Positions 1-5,804 of a DNA stretch of 10,592 nt are shown piece by piece. The notes under the pieces were generated by a model. That model saw nothing but the letters and a program-made list of their open reading frames with translations. It was not told the DNA's origin and made no database searches. The stretch is from an uncultured Actinomyces sp. (GTDB lineage Bacteria > Actinomycetota > Actinomycetes > Actinomycetales > Actinomycetaceae), in assembly GCA_916719935.1 (NCBI GenBank), contig CAKAPY010000030.1, forward strand, positions 1-10,592, written 5' to 3'. Position numbers and translations under genes: made by a program. Every line of letters begins with the position of its first letter. Position 1 is the stretch's first letter.

Positions 1-371
1 ATGTTGAAGGCCTTAAGGAACGTGGTGAGGAAATTCCCGCTGAGGATATTTGCGCGGGCTTTTCCGAGGCTGTCAACGATTCCTTGACGGCGAAAGCAGT
101 TCGCGCTGCACTCGATCACGGATGCTCGACGATCGTTGTGGGCGGTGGCTTCTCGGCGAATTCCCGGCTTCGCGCGTTGCTGGCTGAGCGTGGCGAGGCT
201 GCAGGCTTGGAAGTACGCATGCCTCCGCTTCGTTTTTGCACGGACAATGGGGCACAGATTGCCGCCATGGGCTCAGAGCTTGTGCGCGCAGGGGTTGAAC
301 CTTCAGATTGGGATTTCTCTCCCGATTCCGGTATGCCGTTGACGCAAACCTCTATGCTTCCCCGGCACTGA
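1..371 (+). CDS. tsaD: TsaD, tRNA N6-threonylcarbamoyladenosine transferase, C-terminal part
   Basis: This is the last ~122 codons of TsaD (Gcp/YgjD/Kae1 family); the start lies left of the window and the frame is open from base 3. TsaD is the catalytic ATPase-fold subunit that moves the threonylcarbamoyl group from TC-AMP to A37 of ANN-decoding tRNAs, working in the cytoplasm with TsaB and TsaE. The visible part has two signatures of the family's C-terminal lobe: VVGGGFSANSRLRALL, the usual (A/G)GGVxANxxLR segment, and PPLRFCTDNGAQIAAMG, which contains the Asp that binds metal and nucleotide. The protein ends normally about 40 residues after that motif. The last 20 bases overlap the 3' end of the convergent methyltransferase gene. 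Family assignment is firm; the gene is partial only because of the window edge. Confidence 0.95.
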   Translation, partial: VEGLKERGEEIPAEDICAGFSEAVNDSLTAKAVRAALDHGCSTIVVGGGFSANSRLRALLAERGEAAGLEVRMPPLRFCTDNGAQIAAMGSELVRAGVEPSDWDFSPDSGMPLTQTSMLPRH

Positions 372-1590
372 TTCGTCGGGCAATAATTGCTCGGTGTGAT
401 TCGCCAATTCGCGTGGCGATAACGACACCCGGCTGACTCCCCGTGAGTTTGAGGGACTTGCGCAGCGCATCGGGTTGAATGTCGGCGCCGCGTTTCTTGA
501 CTTCGACGCGTCCAATATCGTGTGCTCGAAGTGCCTGTTGAATATTTTTTGCGCGCAGGTTCACCTGGTCGATGACTTCGAATATTGCCGCGAAGGGAGT
601 GGGGGTCGCGTGCGATGCGCTGAGGTAGGCAATCGATTCGCTGATCAGATGCGCGTCGAGATCTTCGCTGAGCCTTGCAACCATACCCGCGCGAATAACT
701 GCAGAATCCGGCTCGTAGAGGTAGCTCCCCAGCTGCCCAACTATTGCCTGCCGGGCAGGTGAATCGGCGAAAGGTGTTTGAGGATCTTCAAGGGTACGGA
801 CCTCATCGTGGGTGATGACGCATGCTGAGCGCCCTGCCCCTTCGTTGGCCAGGGAAGGAGACCACAGCGCGGCCTCGAGAAGATCTCCGTCAACACTGGT
901 CCAGCGCGCGTGGAACTGGGAAGGAATCAGTTCGTAGGGGATACCCGGCGCAACTTTTACCCCTAAACGCGGGACATACTGTGCCCAAGACAAAACGCGG
1001 TCCAAAGAAGGGGACCAATCCGAGGGCGAAGTAATGCGCTTGGAACCACCCTGTTTGCCTGTTCGACGCGCGGGGTCAGCGAAAAGCGCGTCGAAACCTT
1101 CCGCCTCGAAATCTTCCGCACCCAGTGTGCTCACATCGCGTTTCTCAACGCGAGCGGAGGGGAAAGGGGAAAGGTTTTCGCGAGCGGCGGAAAGTGCCTC
1201 GTCATTGATGTCGTACGAAGTAACCCGCATGCCCGCACGCGCAAAGGCAAGGGAATCTGCGCCGATCCCGCATCCGAGGTCTCCGATATGCGTTGCGCCG
1301 GCACCGGCGAAGCGCGCGGCGTGTTCGCGGGCAAGAACCCATCGTGTTGCTTGTTCGTAACCGTCGCGCGTCCACAGCATTGTGCGCGCAAGAGAGCCGA
1401 ATTTCCCTTCCGCCTGGGTGCGTAACTGCAGTTGAGAGGCGATTGCCGAGGCCGTGGCCGGGTCATCCGTTTGTGCGTGGATTGCCAAACTGAGCTCCAT
1501 GGGGGAGAGGTGACGGTATGCCTCGTTTTCTTCCCATTGGGCAAGAAGTTCACGTCCGGGGGAGCAACAGAGTGGATCAATGGAGGACAT
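352..1590 (-). CDS. Class I SAM-dependent methyltransferase with THUMP-like C-terminal domain
   Basis: 412-residue cytoplasmic protein. After a helical N-terminal region comes a Rossmann methyltransferase core: SAM-binding motif I DLGCGIGAD at residues 104-112, an acidic end of strand 2 (YDIN, 126-129) and a DPARR tetrad-like motif at 172-176, where N6/N2-type enzymes carry (D/N)PP(Y/F/W). The last ~80 residues, containing VEVKKRGADI and a basic LRKSLKL stretch, match the THUMP-like domain found fused to such methyltransferases in actinobacteria. The domain suggests an RNA substrate, but the target is not known to me. The gene converges on tsaD with a 20-base 3' overlap and diverges from groES. 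The ATG at 1590 has only a weak ribosome binding site (AGAGACC), so the exact start is less certain than the family. Confidence 0.88.
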   Translation of the reverse strand: MSSIDPLCCSPGRELLAQWEENEAYRHLSPMELSLAIHAQTDDPATASAIASQLQLRTQAEGKFGSLARTMLWTRDGYEQATRWVLAREHAARFAGAGATHIGDLGCGIGADSLAFARAGMRVTSYDINDEALSAARENLSPFPSARVEKRDVSTLGAEDFEAEGFDALFADPARRTGKQGGSKRITSPSDWSPSLDRVLSWAQYVPRLGVKVAPGIPYELIPSQFHARWTSVDGDLLEAALWSPSLANEGAGRSACVITHDEVRTLEDPQTPFADSPARQAIVGQLGSYLYEPDSAVIRAGMVARLSEDLDAHLISESIAYLSASHATPTPFAAIFEVIDQVNLRAKNIQQALRAHDIGRVEVKKRGADIQPDALRKSLKLTGSQPGVVIATRIGESHRAIIARRISAGEA

Positions 1591-1671
1591 GGTCTCTATT
1601 GTTGCGGAATTTCAGGGAAATAGAGAAAAGATATGGGGCGTGTGGGAGGCTGAGTGGAGGCGGTAGACAGC

Positions 1672-1700
1672 ATTGGCACTCAGCTTGCTAGAGTGCCAAT
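1672..1700 (+). promoter_or_regulatory. CIRCE operator (HrcA binding site) of groES
   Basis: A perfect 10-base inverted repeat, ATTGGCACTC, nine bases, then GAGTGCCAAT. It fits the CIRCE consensus TTAGCACTC-N9-GAGTGCTAA with one compensated change in each arm. CIRCE is the operator of the heat-shock repressor HrcA, so groES is expected to be derepressed by heat or protein-folding stress. hrcA is not in the window. Confidence 0.96.
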
Positions 1701-1713
1701 CGAGCCCTAGACT
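1685..1713 (+). promoter_or_regulatory. Predicted sigma-70-type promoter of groES, interleaved with CIRCE
   Basis: TTGCTA at 1685-1690 and TAGACT at 1708-1713 are separated by 17 bases, each matching 4 of 6 consensus positions. The -35 box lies in the CIRCE spacer and the right CIRCE arm fills the -35/-10 spacer, so bound HrcA would block polymerase. The predicted transcript starts near 1720, giving a leader of about 88 bases before groES. The arrangement is inferred from sequence only. Confidence 0.65.
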
Positions 1714-1807
1714 GAGTGGGTAAGCACACATGCGATCCCAAACCTGACCCCCGCGACGGCAGGGACGGGATGACATTAATCGTTATGAGAAGAAAGGGAG
1801 TGCTGAA

Positions 1808-2104
1808 ATGGCTATCACCATCAAGCCCCTCGAAGATCGTATTGTCATCCGTCAGGTTGACAGCGAAGAGAAGACCGCTTCCGGTCTGTACATTCCCGAT
1901 GCCGCCAAGGAAAAGCCGCAGGAAGGCGAAGTTCTGGCAGTGGGCCCCGGACGCGTTGACGACAACGGCAACCGCGTCCCCGTGGACGTCAAGGTCGGCG
2001 ACCACGTGATCTTCAGCCGTTACGGTGGCACCGAAGTCAAGTACGACGGCGAAGAACTGCAGATCCTGTCTGCACGCGACGTGCTGGCAATTGTCGAGCG
2101 CTGA
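1808..2104 (+). CDS. groES: GroES, 10 kDa co-chaperonin
   Basis: 98 residues, the normal size for GroES. It forms the heptameric lid of the GroEL folding chamber in the cytoplasm. The sequence is canonical throughout: IKPLEDRIVIRQ at the N-terminus, the mobile loop around residues 18-35 with TASGLYIPD that docks onto GroEL, then GEVLAVGPGR, VGDHVIFSRYGGTEVKYDGEE and the terminal strand ILSARDVLAIVE. The ATG at 1808 has a good Shine-Dalgarno sequence AAAGGGAG seven bases upstream. Transcription is predicted from the CIRCE promoter and ends at the hairpin at 2135-2177, so the gene is monocistronic. No groEL follows, unlike the groES-groEL1 pair of mycobacteria and streptomycetes, so its GroEL partner must be encoded elsewhere. 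Confidence 0.98.
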   Translation: MAITIKPLEDRIVIRQVDSEEKTASGLYIPDAAKEKPQEGEVLAVGPGRVDDNGNRVPVDVKVGDHVIFSRYGGTEVKYDGEELQILSARDVLAIVER

Positions 2105-2111
2105 ATAGATG

Positions 2112-2136
2112 TTCATGCATCTGCGTGATGCATGAA
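2112..2136 (+). repeat. 10-bp inverted repeat just after groES
   Basis: TTCATGCATC (2112-2121) and GATGCATGAA (2127-2136) form a perfect 10-base stem with a 5-base loop. It starts seven bases after the groES stop codon and shares only two bases with the following terminator stem. It may protect or help define the 3' end of the message; no T-run follows it directly. Confidence 0.7.
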
Positions 2137-2177
2137 GTGGTGAGCCCGGAGTAAAACTCCTGGCTCACCACTTTTTT
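2135..2177 (+). terminator. Rho-independent terminator of groES
   Basis: A 12-base stem (AAGTGGTGAGCC against GGCTCACCACTT) extended, after one mismatch, by a 5-base GGAGT/ACTCC stem with an AAA loop. It runs into six T residues at 2172-2177. There is no T-run on the opposite strand, so it serves groES. Confidence 0.92.
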
Positions 2178-2284
2178 ACGTTCTGAGTGCAGATACGTGA
2201 CTGTTACTTAGTGCATTGGCGCTACCGCTGGCGCTGTTCGTGCTGCGACCGATGCTGTTAGCGCTGTTGCTCGTCGCGACTGCG

Positions 2285-2319
2285 CTACTGGCAATCGCGC
2301 TAGTGGCAATCGCGCTAGT
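2285..2319. repeat. 15-bp tandem repeat at the 3' end of ccdA
   Basis: Two near-identical 15-base units, CTACTGGCAATCGCG (2285-2299) and CTAGTGGCAATCGCG (2300-2314), plus the first bases of a third. The third start, CTA, is the ccdA stop codon (TAG on the minus strand). A weaker third unit at 2270-2284 and a GCGCT-rich stretch back to about 2216 look like decayed copies. The whole 2178-2314 spacer otherwise holds no gene I can support. Confidence 0.75.
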
Positions 2320-3169
2320 CCTGCTGATCTTTCGAAGGCGTGGAAGAGGGAAGAGAAGCAGAGCGCGGTTTCCAGAGCAAGGCAACAATAGCGCCGATAA
2401 TGAGTGCTCCAGCAAGGGTGATCACCCATGCGGGTAGTGCTCCAAAAAGTCCCATGATGGATTCTTCCCACGAAGCAAGAGTGTCAATGGAGACGATCCC
2501 GCCAAGAGGGTTACTCAAGTCGATTTTGAAAATTGTGACACCCAAAATGATGAGAACCAGTCCAGAGACGACATTTGTCCACGTCGTCTGACGCTTGAAC
2601 AGAGTTAAGGACTTCGGTCGCACGATCGCTTGGATACGCCCCGCGGAATGCTGCCAGAGTAGTGCGAGCACCAAGAGGGGAAATGCCATTCCTGCGGAAT
2701 AGAAAATGACTGCGATGATGCCTTCTACGACTGAACCACCCAAAGAGGAGGTTGCCAGTACCGCTCCAAGGATGGGACCTGCGCAACCAACCCCTGCAAT
2801 TCCATAGGTAATACCCAAGAGGTAGACCGCCCATGCGGTATCACGTGACTGAGAAGCCGTTTCTAGGGAACGTACGCGGAAAACAGGAACATCCAAGGAG
2901 AAGAGCGTGATCAGTCCAGCAACAATCACCAAAAGGGCGATGACGTGGGTAATGAAGGCCGAGTGTTCTCTAATCAGCGCGACAACGCTTGATAACGCTG
3001 CCCCCAGCGGGATCAGTGGAGTGAGTAAGCCCAGCCAAAATATCCCGCAGCGAGCGATCAATTTCCGCGGAGATTGAAACGCGTAGGAAAAGAAGGCGGG
3101 CAGAAGCATGACGGAGCACGGTGCGAGCAGTGTCAATACTCCACCGAGGAAAGCAATAAGAGGATTCAC
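2315..3169 (-). CDS. ccdA: CcdA-type thiol-disulfide electron transporter (cytochrome c biogenesis/DsbD transmembrane family)
   Basis: 284-residue polytopic membrane protein with six or seven hydrophobic segments and a short charged cytosolic tail. Both hallmark cysteines of the CcdA/DsbD transmembrane family are present in their usual settings: C18 in LTLLAPCSVMLLP at the start of the first helix, and C129 in GVGCAGPILGAVLA. This family passes electrons from cytoplasmic thioredoxin across the membrane to exported thiol proteins. The start is GTG at 3169, overlapping the TGA of the upstream DsbA-like gene by four bases (GTGA), so translation is coupled and the two products likely work together. 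No cytochrome c maturation genes are in view, so a role in cytochrome c assembly is not implied. The stop codon falls inside a tandem repeat. Confidence 0.92.
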   Translation of the reverse strand: MNPLIAFLGGVLTLLAPCSVMLLPAFFSYAFQSPRKLIARCGIFWLGLLTPLIPLGAALSSVVALIREHSAFITHVIALLVIVAGLITLFSLDVPVFRVRSLETASQSRDTAWAVYLLGITYGIAGVGCAGPILGAVLATSSLGGSVVEGIIAVIFYSAGMAFPLLVLALLWQHSAGRIQAIVRPKSLTLFKRQTTWTNVVSGLVLIILGVTIFKIDLSNPLGGIVSIDTLASWEESIMGLFGALPAWVITLAGALIIGAIVALLWKPRSASLPSSTPSKDQQD

Positions 3170-3957
3170 TTCTTGAGGTGTTCTGCCTGGTTCTGGATGG
3201 TTGCCCGCACGTAGTCGGTATCGCGGAAGCCTGAGATAAAGCTATCGCCAATGAACATGAAGGGTGTGCCCTGGATGCCGATCTTGTAGGCGTCGTTTTG
3301 GGCCTGTTTGACTGCCGCCACCGTTTCGGGGTCGTTGGTATCGGCTTGGAAGCGCGAGATATCGGGGACGCCCGCCTTCTGGGCCAAAGCGGTCAAAGAA
3401 TCCATCGTGTACTCGGGGTGGCCGGATGGGTCGGCCTCGCCATAGGCTGCGCTCACGAACTCCCAGAAACGTCCCTGGTTGGCTGCGGCAATGCCAGCCT
3501 GAGCGGCGAGAGGGGAAGACTGCGAAATTTGTGCCAGATCGCGCCACTCAATTCGCAAGGTCCCGTTATCGACCAGATCTTGCAATTGCGGTTCTACTTG
3601 CTGCGCGAAACGCGTGCAGTAGGGGCAAGAGAAATCAGAGTAAAGCACCATCACGACGGGAGCGTCGATCGAACCCTTTGCTCGCGCGTCATTGGCATCA
3701 CGACGCTGCTGAGAGTGGATGATGTCGAGTCCCCTTTGATCGGTAACAGTCGGCGCGTAGGATGCTTGGGCTTGCTGTGGGGAAGCGGTGCTTTCCTGTG
3801 CTTGCTGCATCGGAGTTGCGCTAGCCGAGGCCATCGCTTGGGGTTGAGACGTTGACGGCCGGCTGGTCCACCAGACCGCACCGGCAACAAGAACAACAGC
3901 ACATGCAAGAAGAAGAATGGCGATGATTCTCTGCTTGCCGAGGCCTCGAGATTCCAT
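3166..3957 (-). CDS. Membrane-anchored DsbA-family thioredoxin-fold protein (CPYC)
   Basis: 263 residues. An N-terminal signal anchor (hydrophobic residues ~11-31 after a basic KQR) is followed by a Gln/Ser/Ala/Pro-rich linker to ~70 and an extracytoplasmic thioredoxin fold. The active site is FSCPYC (C111, C114), the helical insertion contains QSSPLAAQAGIAAANQGRFWEF, and the cis-proline loop is GIQGTPFMFIG (T231-P232). This is the DsbA_4-type layout seen in Gram-positive bacteria, where such proteins make or repair disulfides in exported proteins; Actinomyces MdbA is a functional parallel. Good Shine-Dalgarno AAAGGTG precedes the ATG at 3957. The gene is first in an operon with ccdA, which would feed it electrons and favours a reducing or isomerising role over pure oxidation; that direction is inference. 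Confidence 0.92.
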   Translation of the reverse strand: MESRGLGKQRIIAILLLACAVVLVAGAVWWTSRPSTSQPQAMASASATPMQQAQESTASPQQAQASYAPTVTDQRGLDIIHSQQRRDANDARAKGSIDAPVVMVLYSDFSCPYCTRFAQQVEPQLQDLVDNGTLRIEWRDLAQISQSSPLAAQAGIAAANQGRFWEFVSAAYGEADPSGHPEYTMDSLTALAQKAGVPDISRFQADTNDPETVAAVKQAQNDAYKIGIQGTPFMFIGDSFISGFRDTDYVRATIQNQAEHLKK

Positions 3958-4014
3958 GGGGCACCTTTCGCATTTCGCACGGGATGACGGGGATGGGTTT
4001 CAGTCTATTCCATA

Positions 4015-4053
4015 GAGAGTGGGGAATAGGGGAAGAGAGCGGGGAATAGGGAA
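4015..4053. repeat. 20-bp tandem duplication upstream of the DsbA-like gene
   Basis: GAGAGTGGGGAATAGGGGAA (4015-4034) is followed at once by GAGAGCGGGGAATAGGGAA (4035-4053); the copies differ by one substitution and one missing G. They lie 58-96 bases before the start codon of the minus-strand DsbA-like gene, where its promoter should be, next to a TAGACT hexamer (minus strand, 4007-4002) identical to the groES -10 box. A role as regulator site is possible but unproven. Confidence 0.7.
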
Positions 4054-4062
4054 GCGGTTGAC

Positions 4063-4076
4063 ACTAGGTACTAGGT
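4063..4076. repeat. Tandem heptamer ACTAGGT x2
   Basis: ACTAGGT at 4063-4069 is repeated exactly at 4070-4076, between the DsbA-like gene's upstream region and the whiB terminator. A TTGACA directly overlaps its left edge but has no -10 at the right distance. Function unknown. Confidence 0.6.
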
Positions 4077-4113
4077 AAAAGAAACTCGCTCGGGACACCG
4101 ACCCGAGCGAGTT
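4077..4113 (-). terminator. Rho-independent terminator of the whiB gene
   Basis: A perfect 12-base stem (AACTCGCTCGGG with CCCGAGCGAGTT) and a 7-base loop. On the minus strand it is followed by TCTTTTA, giving a T-run at 4080-4077. It begins 22 bases beyond the whiB stop codon; the plus-strand side has no T-run. Confidence 0.9.
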
Positions 4114-4134
4114 CGAGATGACGTAGTGAGTGTG

Positions 4135-4428
4135 TCAGGAGACTCGACGAATACGACGGCGCTGAATTTCTTCGCGACGTTCTTCTTCAGTCATGCCGCC
4201 CCAGATTCCATAGGGTTCCTGAGCTCGCAGAGCATACTCGCGGCACTGCTCAATGACGGGACAAGTTGCGCAAATGGCTTTTGCGTTGGCGGCACGGCGA
4301 CGACGGGTTGAACCGCGTTCACCTTCGGGGTGGAAGAAAAGTTCCGTATCGAGGTCGCGACAGGCGCCCTGGTACTGCCATTCCCACGCGTCAATCGACG
4401 GGCCTGGCAGTCGAGAGACGTCAGACAT
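4135..4428 (-). CDS. whiB3: WhiB-family iron-sulfur regulator, WhiB3/WhiD type
   Basis: 97-residue WhiB-like protein. The four cluster-binding cysteines are C23, C53, C56 and C62 (C-x29-C-x2-C-x5-C), followed by the turn EPYGIWGG at 71-78 and a basic C-terminus (RREEIQRRRIRR) that contacts DNA or sigma factor. FFHPEGERG and AQEPYGIWGG are the form seen in WhiB3 (M. tuberculosis) and WhiD (Streptomyces), and the place between groES and guaB is also theirs. These proteins bind a 4Fe-4S cluster, sense oxygen, NO or redox state and act with the primary sigma factor. I chose the ATG at 4428 because GGAGG sits five bases before it; the in-frame ATG at 4440 would place that Shine-Dalgarno inside the gene and give 101 residues. 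Monocistronic, with its own terminator. Confidence 0.93.
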   Translation of the reverse strand: MSDVSRLPGPSIDAWEWQYQGACRDLDTELFFHPEGERGSTRRRRAANAKAICATCPVIEQCREYALRAQEPYGIWGGMTEEERREEIQRRRIRRVS

Positions 4429-4489
4429 GAGTACCTCCATTCATTGCACTTCCCTGCGCGAGACGTTCTCGGCGAGAAGGACTGCAAGA

Positions 4490-4519
4490 AGGGTACCGAA
4501 TTGTGCAAGAGTTATTCAA
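4490..4519 (-). promoter_or_regulatory. Possible whiB promoter
   Basis: On the minus strand TTGAAT (4519-4514) and TACCCT (4495-4490) are 18 bases apart; this predicts a transcript start near 4483 and a leader of ~55 bases. A 13-base palindrome, TTCTCG-G-CGAGAA (4466-4478), lies in that leader. Weak matches, so only a candidate. Confidence 0.35.
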
Positions 4520-4605
4520 GGCCCCTTCAGTGAATCATAGTTGTTTCACAGGAAACTTGAGACGGCCGAAGTAACGCTGAAAACCGCATTATTACGGGAG
4601 ATAAC

Positions 4606-4627
4606 GAAATGCTGCAGAAATGCTGAA
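4606..4627. repeat. 11-bp tandem direct repeat
   Basis: GAAATGCTGCA (4606-4616) and GAAATGCTGAA (4617-4627) match at 10 of 11 positions. A related AACGCTGAAAA lies upstream at 4573-4583. The 11-base period puts both copies on the same face of the helix, as in operators of CarH/LitR-type MerR regulators; that link is inference. Confidence 0.6.
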
Positions 4628-4725
4628 AGCGTAATTTTGTTGTCTGTTACATAGTCGTTCTTAGCTGTCAGCGGACAAAATCTGACCACTCGACTGGAAA
4701 AGGCAAGAAAGAAAGCTGACAATCA

Positions 4726-4755
4726 ATTAGGTAGCATTCACTTAGGTATCCTTCA
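4726..4755. repeat. 15-bp tandem direct repeat in front of the merR-type gene
   Basis: ATTAGGTAGCATTCA (4726-4740) and CTTAGGTATCCTTCA (4741-4755) agree at 12 of 15 positions. The pair ends 17 bases before the start codon, in the promoter or early leader, and CTGACA lies at 4716-4721. This is where an autoregulatory operator would be expected. Confidence 0.6.
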
Positions 4756-4772
4756 TTACGTCAGGAGTGGTC

Positions 4773-5699
4773 ATGCCCCGTGCACAGCTCGTGCTTCCCG
4801 CTGCTCACGATGCGCCGCTGACCGTCACTGCAGTTTCTGCCAAACTCGGTGTTTCGGCCTCGACACTGCGAACGTGGGAAAGGCGCTACGGTCTAGGCCC
4901 CGGAGAGCGCTCCGCAGGCAGCCACCGTCGCTACCTTCCGGAAGACGTCGCCAGGCTGACGCATATGATCGAGCTTATTCAAAGTGGGGTCACCCCCTCT
5001 GATGCCGCTGCGATCGTCCTTGCTCAAGATAAGGGAGAGCTGGAGGAAGTTCGCCCCCCGCGTACGGCAGATGAACTAGTTGTTGCCGCACGAGCAGGTG
5101 ATCGGGACCGTCTTGTTCATCTCATCGAAGCAAGTGTCAGTGAAAAAGGCCTGCTTCATACATGGATGCTTTTGGTCGAACCCGCTTTTGAAATCATGGC
5201 TACTGATTATCACGGTGAAATTCCGGGTATTGCAGGTTCGTCAATGCTCAGTCAAGCGATGTATGACGTTCTTCGCGTGATGTCAGAACAACGCCCCGAA
5301 CCTAAGTTCCCGTCTTCACCCAGCATCATTATTTTGGGCGATCGTGCGCATCTTCTTCCCGCGCATGTCATTGGAGTCGCCCTGCGGTGGTACGGCCCGA
5401 ATGTCGTGGTGCTGGGAGCGTGTAGCCGTGGCTGGATTGGTGGCCGCGAAAAACTTGACGCTTTTGTTGAAAATATCGATTCGCATGTTGCTGCTCTTAT
5501 CACCATGGGACAGGGTGAAGACTGCAAGAACTTCGTCTCTGCGGCAGTTCACAACCACGGAATCGACGTCATCGAGGTGGGAACTCAATCCCCTCGTGTT
5601 TTGGACGACCATGTTCTTCGCGTTCGTACGGTCTCAGCGTGCGTTGAAGAGACTTTGGCTTTGCTGAGCGCGAAGGTCCCTACGGCCTCCGTTCGCTGA
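4773..5699 (+). CDS. MerR-family regulator with B12-binding-like C-terminal domain
   Basis: 308 residues. Residues ~15-85 are a MerR winged helix-turn-helix (LTVTAVSAKLGVSASTLRTWERRYGL, then the GSHRRYLPEDV wing). Residues ~98-175 form a helical bundle and ~183-290 a Rossmann-like fold, the order seen in CarH/LitR light- and B12-sensing regulators. The cobalamin-contacting residues look altered: the lower-ligand motif DxHxxG reads RAHLLP (H193 kept, Asp and Gly lost), and the W-x9-EH motif of CarH has no match around DYHGEIPGIAGSS (145-157). It may sense something else or nothing. The ATG at 4773 is preferred over the GTG at 4767, because AGGAG at 4763-4767 is five bases before the ATG and overlaps the GTG. 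Direct repeats upstream suggest autoregulation. Target genes unknown; the adjacent AGE gene is a candidate. Confidence 0.85.
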   Translation: MPRAQLVLPAAHDAPLTVTAVSAKLGVSASTLRTWERRYGLGPGERSAGSHRRYLPEDVARLTHMIELIQSGVTPSDAAAIVLAQDKGELEEVRPPRTADELVVAARAGDRDRLVHLIEASVSEKGLLHTWMLLVEPAFEIMATDYHGEIPGIAGSSMLSQAMYDVLRVMSEQRPEPKFPSSPSIIILGDRAHLLPAHVIGVALRWYGPNVVVLGACSRGWIGGREKLDAFVENIDSHVAALITMGQGEDCKNFVSAAVHNHGIDVIEVGTQSPRVLDDHVLRVRTVSACVEETLALLSAKVPTASVR

Positions 5700-5736
5700 G
5701 TCCTTTCGCGTGACCTCGTTCAATTACTGCATGCTC

Positions 5737-5766
5737 TTGCAACGTGTTAGCGTAGACGCGTATCTA
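5737..5766 (+). promoter_or_regulatory. Possible promoter of the AGE-family gene
   Basis: TTGCAA at 5737-5742 and TATCTA at 5761-5766 are 18 bases apart, in the 105-base gap after the merR-type gene. A start near 5773 would leave a ~32-base leader containing the Shine-Dalgarno. Moderate matches only. Confidence 0.4.
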
Positions 5767-5804
5767 TTAGGTCGCGCAGGTGCGGCATGCACAGAGGATT
5801 AAAG

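Larger units (their letters stand above)
4429..4772. other. Divergent regulatory region between whiB and the merR-type gene
   Basis: 344 bases with no gene. It is relatively AT-rich. Visible elements are the whiB Shine-Dalgarno, leader palindrome and candidate promoter on the left, an 11-base direct repeat at 4606-4627, and a 15-base direct repeat plus Shine-Dalgarno (AGGAG, 4763-4767) directly before the merR-type gene. I see no tRNA and no convincing small RNA terminator inside it. Confidence 0.7.

Noticed and set aside
3298..3855. 185-codon plus-strand ORF opposite the DsbA-like gene
   Set aside because: It is fully antisense to a well-supported coding sequence, has no ribosome binding site and its Cys/Gly/Arg-rich composition looks like a reading-frame shadow.
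3994..4030. Promoter for the DsbA-CcdA operon with TAGACT (minus strand) as -10
   Set aside because: The -10-like hexamer is fair, but nothing resembling a -35 box lies 16-18 bases upstream, so I did not list it as a feature.
4058..4063. Perfect -35 hexamer TTGACA on the plus strand
   Set aside because: Sixteen to nineteen bases downstream there is no -10-like sequence, and no plus-strand gene follows before the whiB coding region.
4529..4538. AGTGAATCAT resembling a BldD box upstream of whiB
   Set aside because: The spacing and the right half-site do not fit the AGTGA/TCACT pattern well, and a single partial match of this length is expected by chance.
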